A stretch of DNA of 6,508 nt from Anaerolineales bacterium. GTDB lineage: Bacteria > Chloroflexota > Anaerolineae > UBA7937. The notes beneath the pieces were generated by a model. That model searched no databases, was not told the DNA's origin, and saw nothing but the letters and a program-made list of their open reading frames with translations. Positions 1-5,522 of the stretch are shown one piece after another. Where the stretch lies: assembly GCA_030593425.1 (NCBI GenBank), contig JAUVHF010000090.1:1-6508 (forward strand), in the 5' to 3' direction. Each line of letters opens with the position of its first letter. Within the stretch, counting starts at the first letter, position 1. The position numbers were made by a program, and so were the translations under genes.

Positions 1-1
1 T

Positions 2-514
2 CTGCCCGATGTGGCTCAAGATGAGCATCTGGTGGTCTATGCCGATGTGAAGAGCGCCCCCCGGCCTTGGGAAGAGAAACTGAGAAACCGATATCGCCGG
101 GAGGGGCGGCTCATCGGAGCCCCTGAGGCACGGGGTGACCCAGAGGGGTACATCCTCTGTTTCAGTTTCTTCGACATCAACGATCTCGTGGATATCAAGC
201 CGAAGGAGGCTACCTATATCTACTCTTCCAGCGAAGCGTTCAATGAGGAGATGGAGATGGATCTCCGGCGGCTGCGCAACTGGTTGAACCACTTCCATAT
301 CCGTTTCGTCGGCGACCCCGACGACCCCTCAGCCGACAAGAGGCTACACGCGTCGGGACACGCCAGTGGTAGAGACATCATCGACCTGATACGCCGTATC
401 CGTCCCCGGATGGTGATACCTATCCATACTTTGAAACCAGAACTCTTCATCGAAGGGTTGGAAGGGATAAAGGTGTGCCTGCCAGAGGTGGGCGAGCCCA
501 TAAGGTTGCCATGA
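2..514 (+). CDS. Metallo-beta-lactamase/beta-CASP family protein, RNase J-like (C-terminal part, 5' end outside window)
   Basis: The reading frame is open to the left edge, so this is a partial gene; the GTG at 11 is an internal valine rather than a convincing start. The visible 171 residues look like the beta-CASP and final MBL strands of RNase J-type or archaeal-type RNA-processing nucleases. The motif HASGHAS (codons from about 347) corresponds to the motif B histidine region (HxSGH in RNase J), and PIHT (about 419-430) to motif C (PVHGE in RNase J). These histidines help bind the catalytic zinc ions. The MBL core with HxHxDH lies upstream, so catalytic competence cannot be judged here. 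Known family members are cytoplasmic exo/endoribonucleases; specificity for this branch is not known to me. The stop overlaps the next start as ATGA (511-514), which implies translational coupling to the sulfur carrier gene. Confidence 0.82.
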   Translation: MPDVAQDEHLVVYADVKSAPRPWEEKLRNRYRREGRLIGAPEARGDPEGYILCFSFFDINDLVDIKPKEATYIYSSSEAFNEEMEMDLRRLRNWLNHFHIRFVGDPDDPSADKRLHASGHASGRDIIDLIRRIRPRMVIPIHTLKPELFIEGLEGIKVCLPEVGEPIRLP

Positions 515-714
515 GGATAACATATCGAGACAAGGCATGGGAACTCCCGGGCGGGATGACGGCCGGGGACGCTATCAAGAAGGTGGGGCTGGATCCTGAA
601 GCGGTGCTCGTCGTCCGCAACGGCGAACTGGTCACCGACGACGTTATTCTGAGCGATGAAGATGAGGTGAAGCTGATCGCTGTGGTTTCGGGAGGCGATG
701 GTGAGGTGTCGTAG
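511..714 (+). CDS. ThiS/MoaD/TtuB-like ubiquitin-fold sulfur carrier with extended C-terminus
   Basis: This 67-residue protein has the beta-grasp sulfur carrier pattern: MRITYRDKAWELP, then a helix (TAGDAIKKVGLDP), VLVVRNGELV, and a final strand KLIAVVSGG. It resembles ThiS and, given its neighbour, Thermus TtuB, which donates a C-terminal thiocarboxylate to TtuA. I chose ATG 511 because it overlaps the preceding stop (ATGA) and starts exactly on the first beta strand; an upstream in-frame start at 475 would add a tail with no family match. The key Gly-Gly (residues 61-62, codons 691-696) is followed by five more residues, DGEVS, whereas most active carriers end in GG. Some family members (for example QbsE) are trimmed by a JAMM peptidase; none is encoded here. 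The partner E1-like adenylyltransferase is also not in the window. The protein overlaps ttuA by 17 bases. Confidence 0.88.
   Translation: MRITYRDKAWELPGGMTAGDAIKKVGLDPEAVLVVRNGELVTDDVILSDEDEVKLIAVVSGGDGEVS
691..695 (+). promoter_or_regulatory. Ribosome binding site of ttuA formed by the carrier's Gly-Gly codons
   Basis: GGAGG at 691-695 is the strongest Shine-Dalgarno match near the ttuA start. It lies within GGA GGC, the two glycine codons of the upstream sulfur carrier. Its spacing is only 2 bases to ATG 698 but 5 bases to GTG 701, so GTG 701 could be the true start, with the loss of a single residue. Confidence 0.55.
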
Positions 715-1657
715 ATGCTCTAAACCCGCGGTCATAAATATGCGCCAGCACAAACTGGCCCTCTGTGGAGAGCATTTCCTGGGATGGATACCGGCTCAAA
801 CTCAACGGTTCATCAAGAAATATGAGATGTTCGATCCCGGAGAGACCATCTTGGTGGCCGTCTCCGGGGGGAAGGACAGCCTCAGCCTGTGGGATCTGCT
901 TCTTAGCCTGGGCTACGAGGCTCGGGGCCTTTATATAGACTTGGGCATCTCGGAAGAGGGTTACTCTTCTAGTTCTTTGGCCAAGGTAGATAGGTTTGTG
1001 GAGAAGAGGGAAGGGGCCAGGCTGAAAGTGGTGGACGTGAAGGAAGTGTATGGAAAGTCGATCCCCCAGTTGGCTAGGGAGAGGCCGGAACAGAAAACCT
1101 GCTCCCTCTGTGGGCTGGTGAAGCGGTACATAATGAACGAGACGGCTCTAGAGGAGGGGGCTGTCTTGGCCACCGGACACAACTTAGACGACGAGGCGGC
1201 CGTTCTCTTACAGAACGTCCTCCACTGGCAGACGGGGTATCTTCTTCGCCAGGCCCCGGTGCTCCCCTCCACCCATCCCCGGCTGGCGCAGAAAGCGAAG
1301 CCCTTCTTCAGGTTCTACGAGCGGGAGACGGCGGCCTACGCCATCTTAAGAGGCATCGACTACATCTATGAGGAGTGTCCCTTCGCCACGGGAGCCACTA
1401 CCATCTTCTATAAAGAGTTGTTAAACCGCCTGGAGGGGAGGTCGAGGGGGGCGAAGTTGCAGTTCTATCTGAGTTTCCTGCGAGCCAGGGAGAAGGGGTT
1501 TTTTCTTCGGATGCTGCCTTTCGGTCCCGAACGCATCCCCTCAGTTAACGAAGGGTTAGAATTGGGCGAGTGCGAAAGGTGCGGCCAGCCCACCACGGCG
1601 CCAGGGCTCTGTGCCTTCTGTCGCTTATGGAAGGTGGCAGAAGCGGAGGTCGGATAG
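698..1657 (+). CDS. ttuA: TtuA/Ncs6-family tRNA 2-thiouridine synthetase (ATP-PPase, Fe-S)
   Basis: This 319-residue protein adenylates a tRNA uridine and replaces the oxygen with sulfur; in Thermus, TtuA makes 2-thiouridine at position 54 of the T loop, while Ncs6/CTU1 relatives act at position 34. The PP-loop SGGKDS sits at residues 56-61. The expected Fe-S cysteines are C135 and C138 (CSLC) and C227 (EECPFA), matching the three-cysteine arrangement of TtuA. Zinc-binding sites frame the protein: C4, C7, C23 and H26 at the N-terminus and C292, C295, C305 and C308 at the C-terminus. GHNLDDEA (160-167) is a conserved family segment. The length is that of the family. Start ATG 698 is used; GTG 701 is equally possible. 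It overlaps the sulfur carrier gene, its probable sulfur donor. The tRNA position modified cannot be read from sequence alone. Confidence 0.93.
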   Translation: MVRCRRCSKPAVINMRQHKLALCGEHFLGWIPAQTQRFIKKYEMFDPGETILVAVSGGKDSLSLWDLLLSLGYEARGLYIDLGISEEGYSSSSLAKVDRFVEKREGARLKVVDVKEVYGKSIPQLARERPEQKTCSLCGLVKRYIMNETALEEGAVLATGHNLDDEAAVLLQNVLHWQTGYLLRQAPVLPSTHPRLAQKAKPFFRFYERETAAYAILRGIDYIYEECPFATGATTIFYKELLNRLEGRSRGAKLQFYLSFLRAREKGFFLRMLPFGPERIPSVNEGLELGECERCGQPTTAPGLCAFCRLWKVAEAEVG

Positions 1658-2332
1658 ATGCGAAAGGGGTATGGATATTTCGACCTGGTGATGGCCATCT
1701 TTGTGGCTGTGTTGCTCATCTCAAATGTGGCCTCTTCGAAAATCCTAGATCTGGGGCCTTTCACCTTCGATGGGGGGACCATTCTTTTCCCCATCTCTTA
1801 CATCTTCGGCGACATCCTCACCGAGGTTTATGGCTACAGCCGTTCCCGCAGGGTGATCTGGATCGGCTTCGGATGTGCAATTCTGATGGCCGTGGTCTTC
1901 GCCATCGTGGGAGCCCTTCCTTCGGCGGAGGGGTGGAGAGGCCAGGAGGCCTACATGACCATCCTGGGCCAGACCCCTCGCATCGTCTTCGGCAGCCTTA
2001 TCGCCTATTTCGCCGGAGAGTTCTCCAACTCCTATACCTTAGCCAAGATGAAGGTGTTCACTCAGGGGAGATGGCTCTGGACTCGGACCATCGGGAGCAC
2101 CATCGTGGGCGAAGGGGTGGATACCTTGCTTTTCGTCCTCATCGCCTTCTATGGCCTCTATGCCCCCTCCCTTCTCTTGAATATCATCATCTCCAACTAC
2201 CTCTTCAAGACCGGCTTCGAGGCCCTGGTCACGCCTCTCACCTACCTGGTGGTCAATACCCTGAAGAGGGTGGAGAACGAAGACTACTACGACGTGGATA
2301 CCGACTTTAACCCTTTTCGGGTGGCGACCTAA
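1658..2332 (+). CDS. yhhQ: YhhQ/VUT-family queuosine precursor (preQ0/preQ1) transporter
   Basis: This 224-residue integral membrane protein is close in length to E. coli YhhQ (about 220 residues), which takes up 7-cyano-7-deazaguanine (preQ0), and preQ1, for queuosine synthesis in tRNA. Visible family features are SNVASSK (22-28), FDGGTILFP then YIFGD and TEVYGYSRSRR (37-65), RTIGST (143-148) and EGVDTLLF (152-159). About six hydrophobic helices are apparent (roughly 8-24, 41-55, 67-86, 107-122, 150-168, 170-200). The C-terminal tail is acidic (ENEDYYDVDTD) and probably cytoplasmic. Start ATG 1658 directly abuts the ttuA stop (TAGATG) and has GGAGGT at 1645-1650, seven bases upstream and inside the ttuA coding region, so the genes are surely co-transcribed. 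Both genes serve tRNA modification. The exact substrate in this organism is inferred from the family. Confidence 0.92.
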   Translation: MRKGYGYFDLVMAIFVAVLLISNVASSKILDLGPFTFDGGTILFPISYIFGDILTEVYGYSRSRRVIWIGFGCAILMAVVFAIVGALPSAEGWRGQEAYMTILGQTPRIVFGSLIAYFAGEFSNSYTLAKMKVFTQGRWLWTRTIGSTIVGEGVDTLLFVLIAFYGLYAPSLLLNIIISNYLFKTGFEALVTPLTYLVVNTLKRVENEDYYDVDTDFNPFRVAT

Positions 2333-2356
2333 ATTCGCAACCAGGAATCGACCCTT

Positions 2357-3001
2357 GTGTTCTACTTTTATATGAAGATGGTCACAACTTACCTTTTGGC
2401 GGCCTTTGTGGGGTACTTTCTGGGGGCCTTTCCTACCGGTTACATCGTGGGACGGCTATGGAAAGGTATCGACATTCGGGAGTACGGGAGCGGCAGGACG
2501 GGAGGGGCGAACATCCTTCGCGCCGTAGGGGCCTTTCCAGCCGTCATCACCGCTTTGGGAGATGTGGGCAAGGGCGTGGTCGCCGTGCTGGTGGCCAGAG
2601 CGCTGTGGCATAACGAGGCGGCAGCGGTCGTGGCCGCTCTCGCAGCCTTGGTGGGCCACGACTGGTCCGTCTTTCTGGGCTGGCGTGGTGGGGCTGGGGT
2701 AACGACCACCATGGGTGCTCTTTTGGTCCTGGAGCCTGTGGCCACTCTGGTTGCGGCTCTCTTAGGTTTCCCAGTAATCGCTCTCTCTCGTTATGTCTCC
2801 TTGGGCTCCCTCGCTATCGCCTTCTTGATACCTTTGGTCCTCTTAGGTAAAAGGCTCTTGTTCCGAGGCTCCTGGGAGCATCTGGCCTATGGTATCCTGG
2901 CGGGGGGGATCATCATCTTCGCCCATCGATCCAACATCGGTCGTCTTCTAAAGGGTACGGAGCGGCGGATCGGGGAGGCGGGGAAGAGGAGGAGTCGGTG
3001 A
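2357..3001 (+). CDS. plsY: Glycerol-3-phosphate acyltransferase PlsY (acyl-phosphate dependent)
   Basis: PlsY transfers an acyl group from acyl-phosphate to sn-glycerol 3-phosphate, giving lysophosphatidic acid at the cytoplasmic membrane. The 214-residue length is typical. Motif 1 is visible as GSGRTGGANILR (44-55; usual form GSGNxGATNxxR), motif 2 as GHDWSVFLGWRGGAGV (100-115) and motif 3 as HRSNIGRLLKGTE (190-202). Hydrophobic segments fall around 9-32, 58-82, 87-106, 121-143, 148-166 and 175-190. Motif 2 normally reads GGKGVAT; here the lysine is alanine (A113, codon GCT at 2693-2695) and the next part is VTTT. Start choice is uncertain: GTG 2357 has AGGA at 2343-2346, ten bases upstream; ATG 2372 and ATG 2378 have no ribosome binding site but would fit the family N-terminus. 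The gene lies 24 bases after yhhQ and overlaps gpsA by GTGA, so the two lipid genes are coupled. Confidence 0.9.
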   Translation: MFYFYMKMVTTYLLAAFVGYFLGAFPTGYIVGRLWKGIDIREYGSGRTGGANILRAVGAFPAVITALGDVGKGVVAVLVARALWHNEAAAVVAALAALVGHDWSVFLGWRGGAGVTTTMGALLVLEPVATLVAALLGFPVIALSRYVSLGSLAIAFLIPLVLLGKRLLFRGSWEHLAYGILAGGIIIFAHRSNIGRLLKGTERRIGEAGKRRSR

Positions 3002-4032
3002 GTGCTGTGGCCGTGGTAGGGACCGGCAGTTGGGGGACCATGCTAGCGGTGATGCTAACCCGCAAGGGGCTCTCCGTTACTCTGTGGGCTAGGACGGAGG
3101 AGGAAGCCGAGGAGTTGCGATTGCGGGGGGAGAACCGGCGCTTCCTTCCCGGGGTGATCTTGCCCCCCGAGTTGAAGATCACCGCTTCCCTGGCTGAAGC
3201 CGTGGAGCCCTGCCATCTCCTCTTTATGGTGGTGCCGACCCAGTCGATGCGAAAGAATATTAGGCTGGTGCAGCCTCACCTACGGCCAGGGACGGTGATC
3301 GTAAGCGCGGCCAAGGGGCTGGAGATAGAGACCGCTCTTCGCATGTCTCAACTGTTGGAGGAGGAACTGGGGTCGGGTTTCCTCCTTTGTGCTCTCTCTG
3401 GGCCCAACCTGGTGAGAGAGATAGCGGCGGGGTTGCCCGCTAGCAGCGTGGTAGCGTCTCCGGATATCGAGGTAGCGGCGCGGGTTCAGCGGATCATTAT
3501 GGGGTCTCGTTTCCGTGTCTATGCTCACGACGATATCATAGGGGTGGAGTTAGGAGGGGCTCTGAAGAATATCATCGCCATAGGGGCCGGGGCGGCCGAT
3601 GAGTTTGGATATGGCGATAACGCCAAGGCGGCGTTTATGACTCGGGGACTGGCCGAGATCGCTCGCTTGGGCGTGGCGGCGGGGGCCAACCCCCTCACCT
3701 TCGCTGGACTGGCCGGCATCGGGGATCTGATATGTACCTGCTCCAGTCGCCATAGCCGGAACCACTACGTGGGGGAGGAACTAGCCAAAGGGCGCAGCCT
3801 AGAAGATATACAAACCTCTATGATCACGGTCGCCGAGGGGATCAATACCACTAAGGCGGCCAGAAAGTTGGCCCGAAAATATGGCGTAGAGATGCCCATT
3901 ACCGAGGAGATCTACCAGGTGCTTTTCAAAGGGAAGGATCCCCGCCGGGCGGTGAAGGAATTTTTCGGGCGCGCTCCCAAGCGAGAGTTGGAGGGTGCCT
4001 TGGAGGAGTGGCTGGAGGGGGTGCGGCTTTGA
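2998..4032 (+). CDS. gpsA: NAD(P)-dependent glycerol-3-phosphate dehydrogenase
   Basis: GpsA reduces dihydroxyacetone phosphate to sn-glycerol 3-phosphate, the substrate of PlsY encoded just upstream. The 344-residue length is normal. The Rossmann nucleotide-binding motif GTGSWGT is at 8-14, immediately after the first strand, so GTG 2998 leaves the expected short N-terminus. AAKGLE (104-109), SGPNLVREIA (134-143), GGALKN (186-191, containing the catalytic lysine K190), GYGDNAKAA (204-212), GLAGIGDL (237-244) and CSSRHSRN (248-255) are all recognisable, the last being the substrate-binding C-domain segment. SGPNLVREIA differs from the commoner SGPSFAxEV but keeps the glycine-proline core. The start lies in the GTGA overlap with plsY (2998-3001). 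A promoter for the next gene begins on the gpsA stop codon. Confidence 0.96.
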   Translation: MSAVAVVGTGSWGTMLAVMLTRKGLSVTLWARTEEEAEELRLRGENRRFLPGVILPPELKITASLAEAVEPCHLLFMVVPTQSMRKNIRLVQPHLRPGTVIVSAAKGLEIETALRMSQLLEEELGSGFLLCALSGPNLVREIAAGLPASSVVASPDIEVAARVQRIIMGSRFRVYAHDDIIGVELGGALKNIIAIGAGAADEFGYGDNAKAAFMTRGLAEIARLGVAAGANPLTFAGLAGIGDLICTCSSRHSRNHYVGEELAKGRSLEDIQTSMITVAEGINTTKAARKLARKYGVEMPITEEIYQVLFKGKDPRRAVKEFFGRAPKRELEGALEEWLEGVRL

Positions 4033-4057
4033 CAAACTTCCTCAGAGATAGTATCGT
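4029..4057 (+). promoter_or_regulatory. Candidate sigma70-type promoter for the thioredoxin gene
   Basis: TTGACA (4029-4034) is a perfect -35 consensus overlapping the gpsA stop codon. It is followed after 17 bases by TATCGT (4052-4057), four of six matches to TATAAT. Transcription would start around 4063-4066, leaving a leader of about 15-18 bases that begins next to the AGGAG ribosome binding site (4067-4071). This suggests trx and the genes after it can be transcribed apart from plsY-gpsA. It is a pattern match only. Confidence 0.45.
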
Positions 4058-4080
4058 CTGGGGGAGAGGAGTGGAAGCAG

Positions 4081-4413
4081 ATGTCGATGAGTAAAGTAGT
4101 TGCCGTCAGCGATGAGAGTTTTGAGGAGGAGGTGATCAGGGCTTCGATCCCGGTGGTTGTCGAGTTCTGGGCGGAGTGGTGTGGGCCCTGCCATCGGATC
4201 GCCCCTCTGGTGCAGGAGATCGCTTCGGAATACGATGGGCGGCTGAAGGTGGCGAAGATGGATGTGGATCGCAACCCTAGCATCGCCACCCGGTACGGAG
4301 TCCGCGGCATCCCCACCCTTATCCTTTTCAAGAGGGGCCAGCCGGTGGAGAGGCTGGTGGGGTATATGCCCAAGCCCCAACTAGTGGCTAGGATAGAACC
4401 GCACCTAGACTAG
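4081..4413 (+). CDS. trxA: Thioredoxin
   Basis: This 110-residue cytoplasmic thiol-disulfide oxidoreductase has the classical active site WCGPC at residues 33-37 (C34 and C37) after the strand VVVEFWAEW, the cis-proline in GIPTL (P78), and the FKRGQPVERLVGY turn before the last helix. It has no signal peptide. The usual lysine after the active site (WCGPCK) is histidine here, and the GA-x-x-K turn is GYMPK; both are within the range of thioredoxins. ATG 4081 has AGGAG at 4067-4071 nine bases upstream; ATG 4087 is a possible alternative start. It is probably driven by the promoter that overlaps the gpsA end. Its natural partners would be thioredoxin reductase and protein disulfides; the TusA and DsrE2-type genes downstream hint at persulfide reduction, which is inference. 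Confidence 0.96.
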   Translation: MSMSKVVAVSDESFEEEVIRASIPVVVEFWAEWCGPCHRIAPLVQEIASEYDGRLKVAKMDVDRNPSIATRYGVRGIPTLILFKRGQPVERLVGYMPKPQLVARIEPHLD

Positions 4414-4423
4414 GCTTGATCCT

Positions 4424-4454
4424 GGGCCGAGGCCTCCGATGGGAGCCTCGGCCC
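4424..4454 (+). terminator. Strong GC hairpin after trxA, terminator or attenuator without clear U-tract
   Basis: A perfect 10-base inverted repeat, GGGCCGAGGC (4424-4433) against GCCTCGGCCC (4445-4454), begins 11 bases after the trxA stop. Three further pairs (4435-4437 with 4442-4444) are possible with C4434 bulged, leaving a GATG loop. The bases that follow are TGCCTTATG, so there is no proper T-run. It may reduce read-through, stabilise the trxA message, or mark a processing site before the membrane protein gene. Confidence 0.5.
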
Positions 4455-4476
4455 TGCCTTATGAAAGGAGATAGAG

Positions 4477-5160
4477 ATGAGCGTTCTGGTTCCTCTGGCC
4501 TCGACGGCCATAATGAGTATCTTCACCATCCTCGTCTTCTGGCAGTATCTTCGGCGACGGAAGGTCTATCAACTGGTATGGGGGATCGGCTTGGCTATGT
4601 TTAGCCTCGCCGTCCTCTGCGAGTTCCTGGCCGGCATCCGGGGCTGGAGTCCCTTCATCTATCGGGTCTGGTATCTCTTCGGTGCTATCTTGAATGTGGC
4701 CTATCTAGGCCTGGGGACTATCTACCTCTTGGCTAGAAGGTCGATAGCCCATACTCTGATGGCTCTGGTGGTCATAGCCTCTCTTCTCTTGGCTATCGTG
4801 GTTTTCACCGTGAACATCGATCCCGCCGCTCTCCGCCAGATCGGCATAGCTGGCAGGGTGTCGGTGAAGATCATGCCTCTTTGGGTGCGGATCGTGGGAC
4901 CCGCCGTCCTTAACACCTTCGGCACTTTGGCTTTGGTGGGAGGAGCGTTGTACTCGGCGTGGGTCTTCTGGCGGAAAAGGGTCATGCCTCATCGGGTCCT
5001 CTCCAACGTGTTGATCGCTCTAGGGGCTCTTGTCGTTGCCGCCAGCGGCACGTTGGCTACCTTGGGTTCTACTAACTATCTCTTCATTGGAGAGTTGGTA
5101 GGGGGAACGGTGATCTTCATCGGCTTCTTAAAGAGCACGGGCCCTGAAGAGGCGGTCTAG
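4477..5160 (+). CDS. Unrecognised seven-helix membrane protein
   Basis: I do not recognise this 227-residue protein. Hydrophobic helices appear at about 3-24, 33-53, 61-84, 90-112, 136-164, 174-195 and 201-218. Positive charges cluster after helices 1 (RRRK, 26-29), 3 (ARR, 86-88) and 5 (WRKR and HR, 165-173), so by the positive-inside rule the N-terminus is outside and the C-terminus inside, the same layout as 7TM sensor domains. There is one cysteine (C48) in helix 2, two histidines (H92, H172) and no visible cofactor motif. No cytoplasmic signalling domain follows; the protein ends at TGPEEAV. Start ATG 4477 has AGGAG at 4466-4470, six bases upstream. It lies between trxA and tusA on the same strand, which suggests but does not prove a role in redox or sulfur handling. 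It lacks features of YeeE/YedE thiosulfate transporters. Confidence 0.8.
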   Translation: MSVLVPLASTAIMSIFTILVFWQYLRRRKVYQLVWGIGLAMFSLAVLCEFLAGIRGWSPFIYRVWYLFGAILNVAYLGLGTIYLLARRSIAHTLMALVVIASLLLAIVVFTVNIDPAALRQIGIAGRVSVKIMPLWVRIVGPAVLNTFGTLALVGGALYSAWVFWRKRVMPHRVLSNVLIALGALVVAASGTLATLGSTNYLFIGELVGGTVIFIGFLKSTGPEEAV

Positions 5161-5193
5161 GAAGTTGAGAGGAAAAAGGCTCGTTGATTGACT

Positions 5194-5199
5194 GAGGAG
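5194..5199 (+). promoter_or_regulatory. Ribosome binding site that fixes the tusA start
   Basis: GAGGAG at 5194-5199 lies seven bases before ATG 5207 and four before GTG 5204. The spacing favours ATG 5207, one codon inside the longest possible frame. Confidence 0.6.
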
Positions 5200-5206
5200 A
5201 AGGGTG

Positions 5207-5449
5207 ATGGGTGCACAGGCCACGCCGAGGCGGACCCTGGATTGCCGAGGGTTATTGTGTCCTATGCCCATCATCGAGGTCTCCAAGGCGATCAAGGGTA
5301 TGGAAGTGGGCCAGATCTTGGAGATGCTGGCTACCGATCCCGGTTCGCAGGCCGACATGTTGGCCTGGGAGAAACACACCGGTCACGAAATCCTGGACAC
5401 CAAGGAAGATGATGGCCTGCTCAGGTTCTACGTGCGTAAGACGAGATAG
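5207..5449 (+). CDS. tusA: TusA/SirA/YedF-family sulfurtransferase
   Basis: This 80-residue protein shows the TusA signature LDCRGLLCPMP (11-21). The cysteine of CPMP (C18) is the one that carries persulfide sulfur in the family, and C13 is an additional cysteine seen in many members. The rest fits the two-layer alpha/beta fold: IIEVSKAIKGMEVGQILEMLATDPGSQADMLAW and a final strand LRFYVRK. TusA proteins pass sulfur from cysteine desulfurases or rhodaneses to acceptors in tRNA thiolation, molybdenum cofactor synthesis or dissimilatory sulfur oxidation. Here the next gene is DsrE2-like, and TusA-DsrE2 pairs are known in sulfur-trafficking operons. It lies 46 bases after the membrane protein gene. 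Which pathway it serves cannot be decided from this window; naming it tusA reflects family, not a proven orthologue. Confidence 0.92.
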   Translation: MGAQATPRRTLDCRGLLCPMPIIEVSKAIKGMEVGQILEMLATDPGSQADMLAWEKHTGHEILDTKEDDGLLRFYVRKTR

Positions 5450-5522
5450 AGCAATGATCAGTGCGTCAGCTTAGATACCCACTCGTAAGTGAACTGCTTT
5501 TCGATGCGACAAGAGGAGAGAG

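Noticed and set aside
475..510. Upstream start for the sulfur carrier gene at 475
   Set aside because: The added residues lie inside the preceding gene, have no family match, and ATG 511 gives the normal ThiS length with an ATGA overlap.
220..753. Open frame of 177 codons on the - strand
   Set aside because: It is antisense to three overlapping + strand genes with strong family evidence and shows no recognisable domain.
1570..2310. Open frame of 246 codons on the + strand over the ttuA end and yhhQ
   Set aside because: It covers yhhQ in another frame, is rich in His, Arg, Gly and Pro in a non-protein-like way, and yhhQ has clear family motifs and a ribosome binding site.
3912..4373. Open frame of 153 codons on the - strand across gpsA and trxA
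   Set aside because: It is antisense to GpsA and thioredoxin, both certain, and is low-complexity in Ser, Thr and Pro.
4416..4604. Small open frame after trxA on the + strand
   Set aside because: It contains the hairpin, has no ribosome binding site at its start and overlaps the membrane protein gene in another frame.
5188..5474. Two further + strand frames over tusA
   Set aside because: Only the frame from 5207 has the TusA motif; the others are its shadows.
5450..5522. A promoter or riboswitch between tusA and the DsrE2-type gene
   Set aside because: No convincing -35/-10 pair or stable hairpin was found; the 73 bases look like simple operon spacer with a ribosome binding site at the end.
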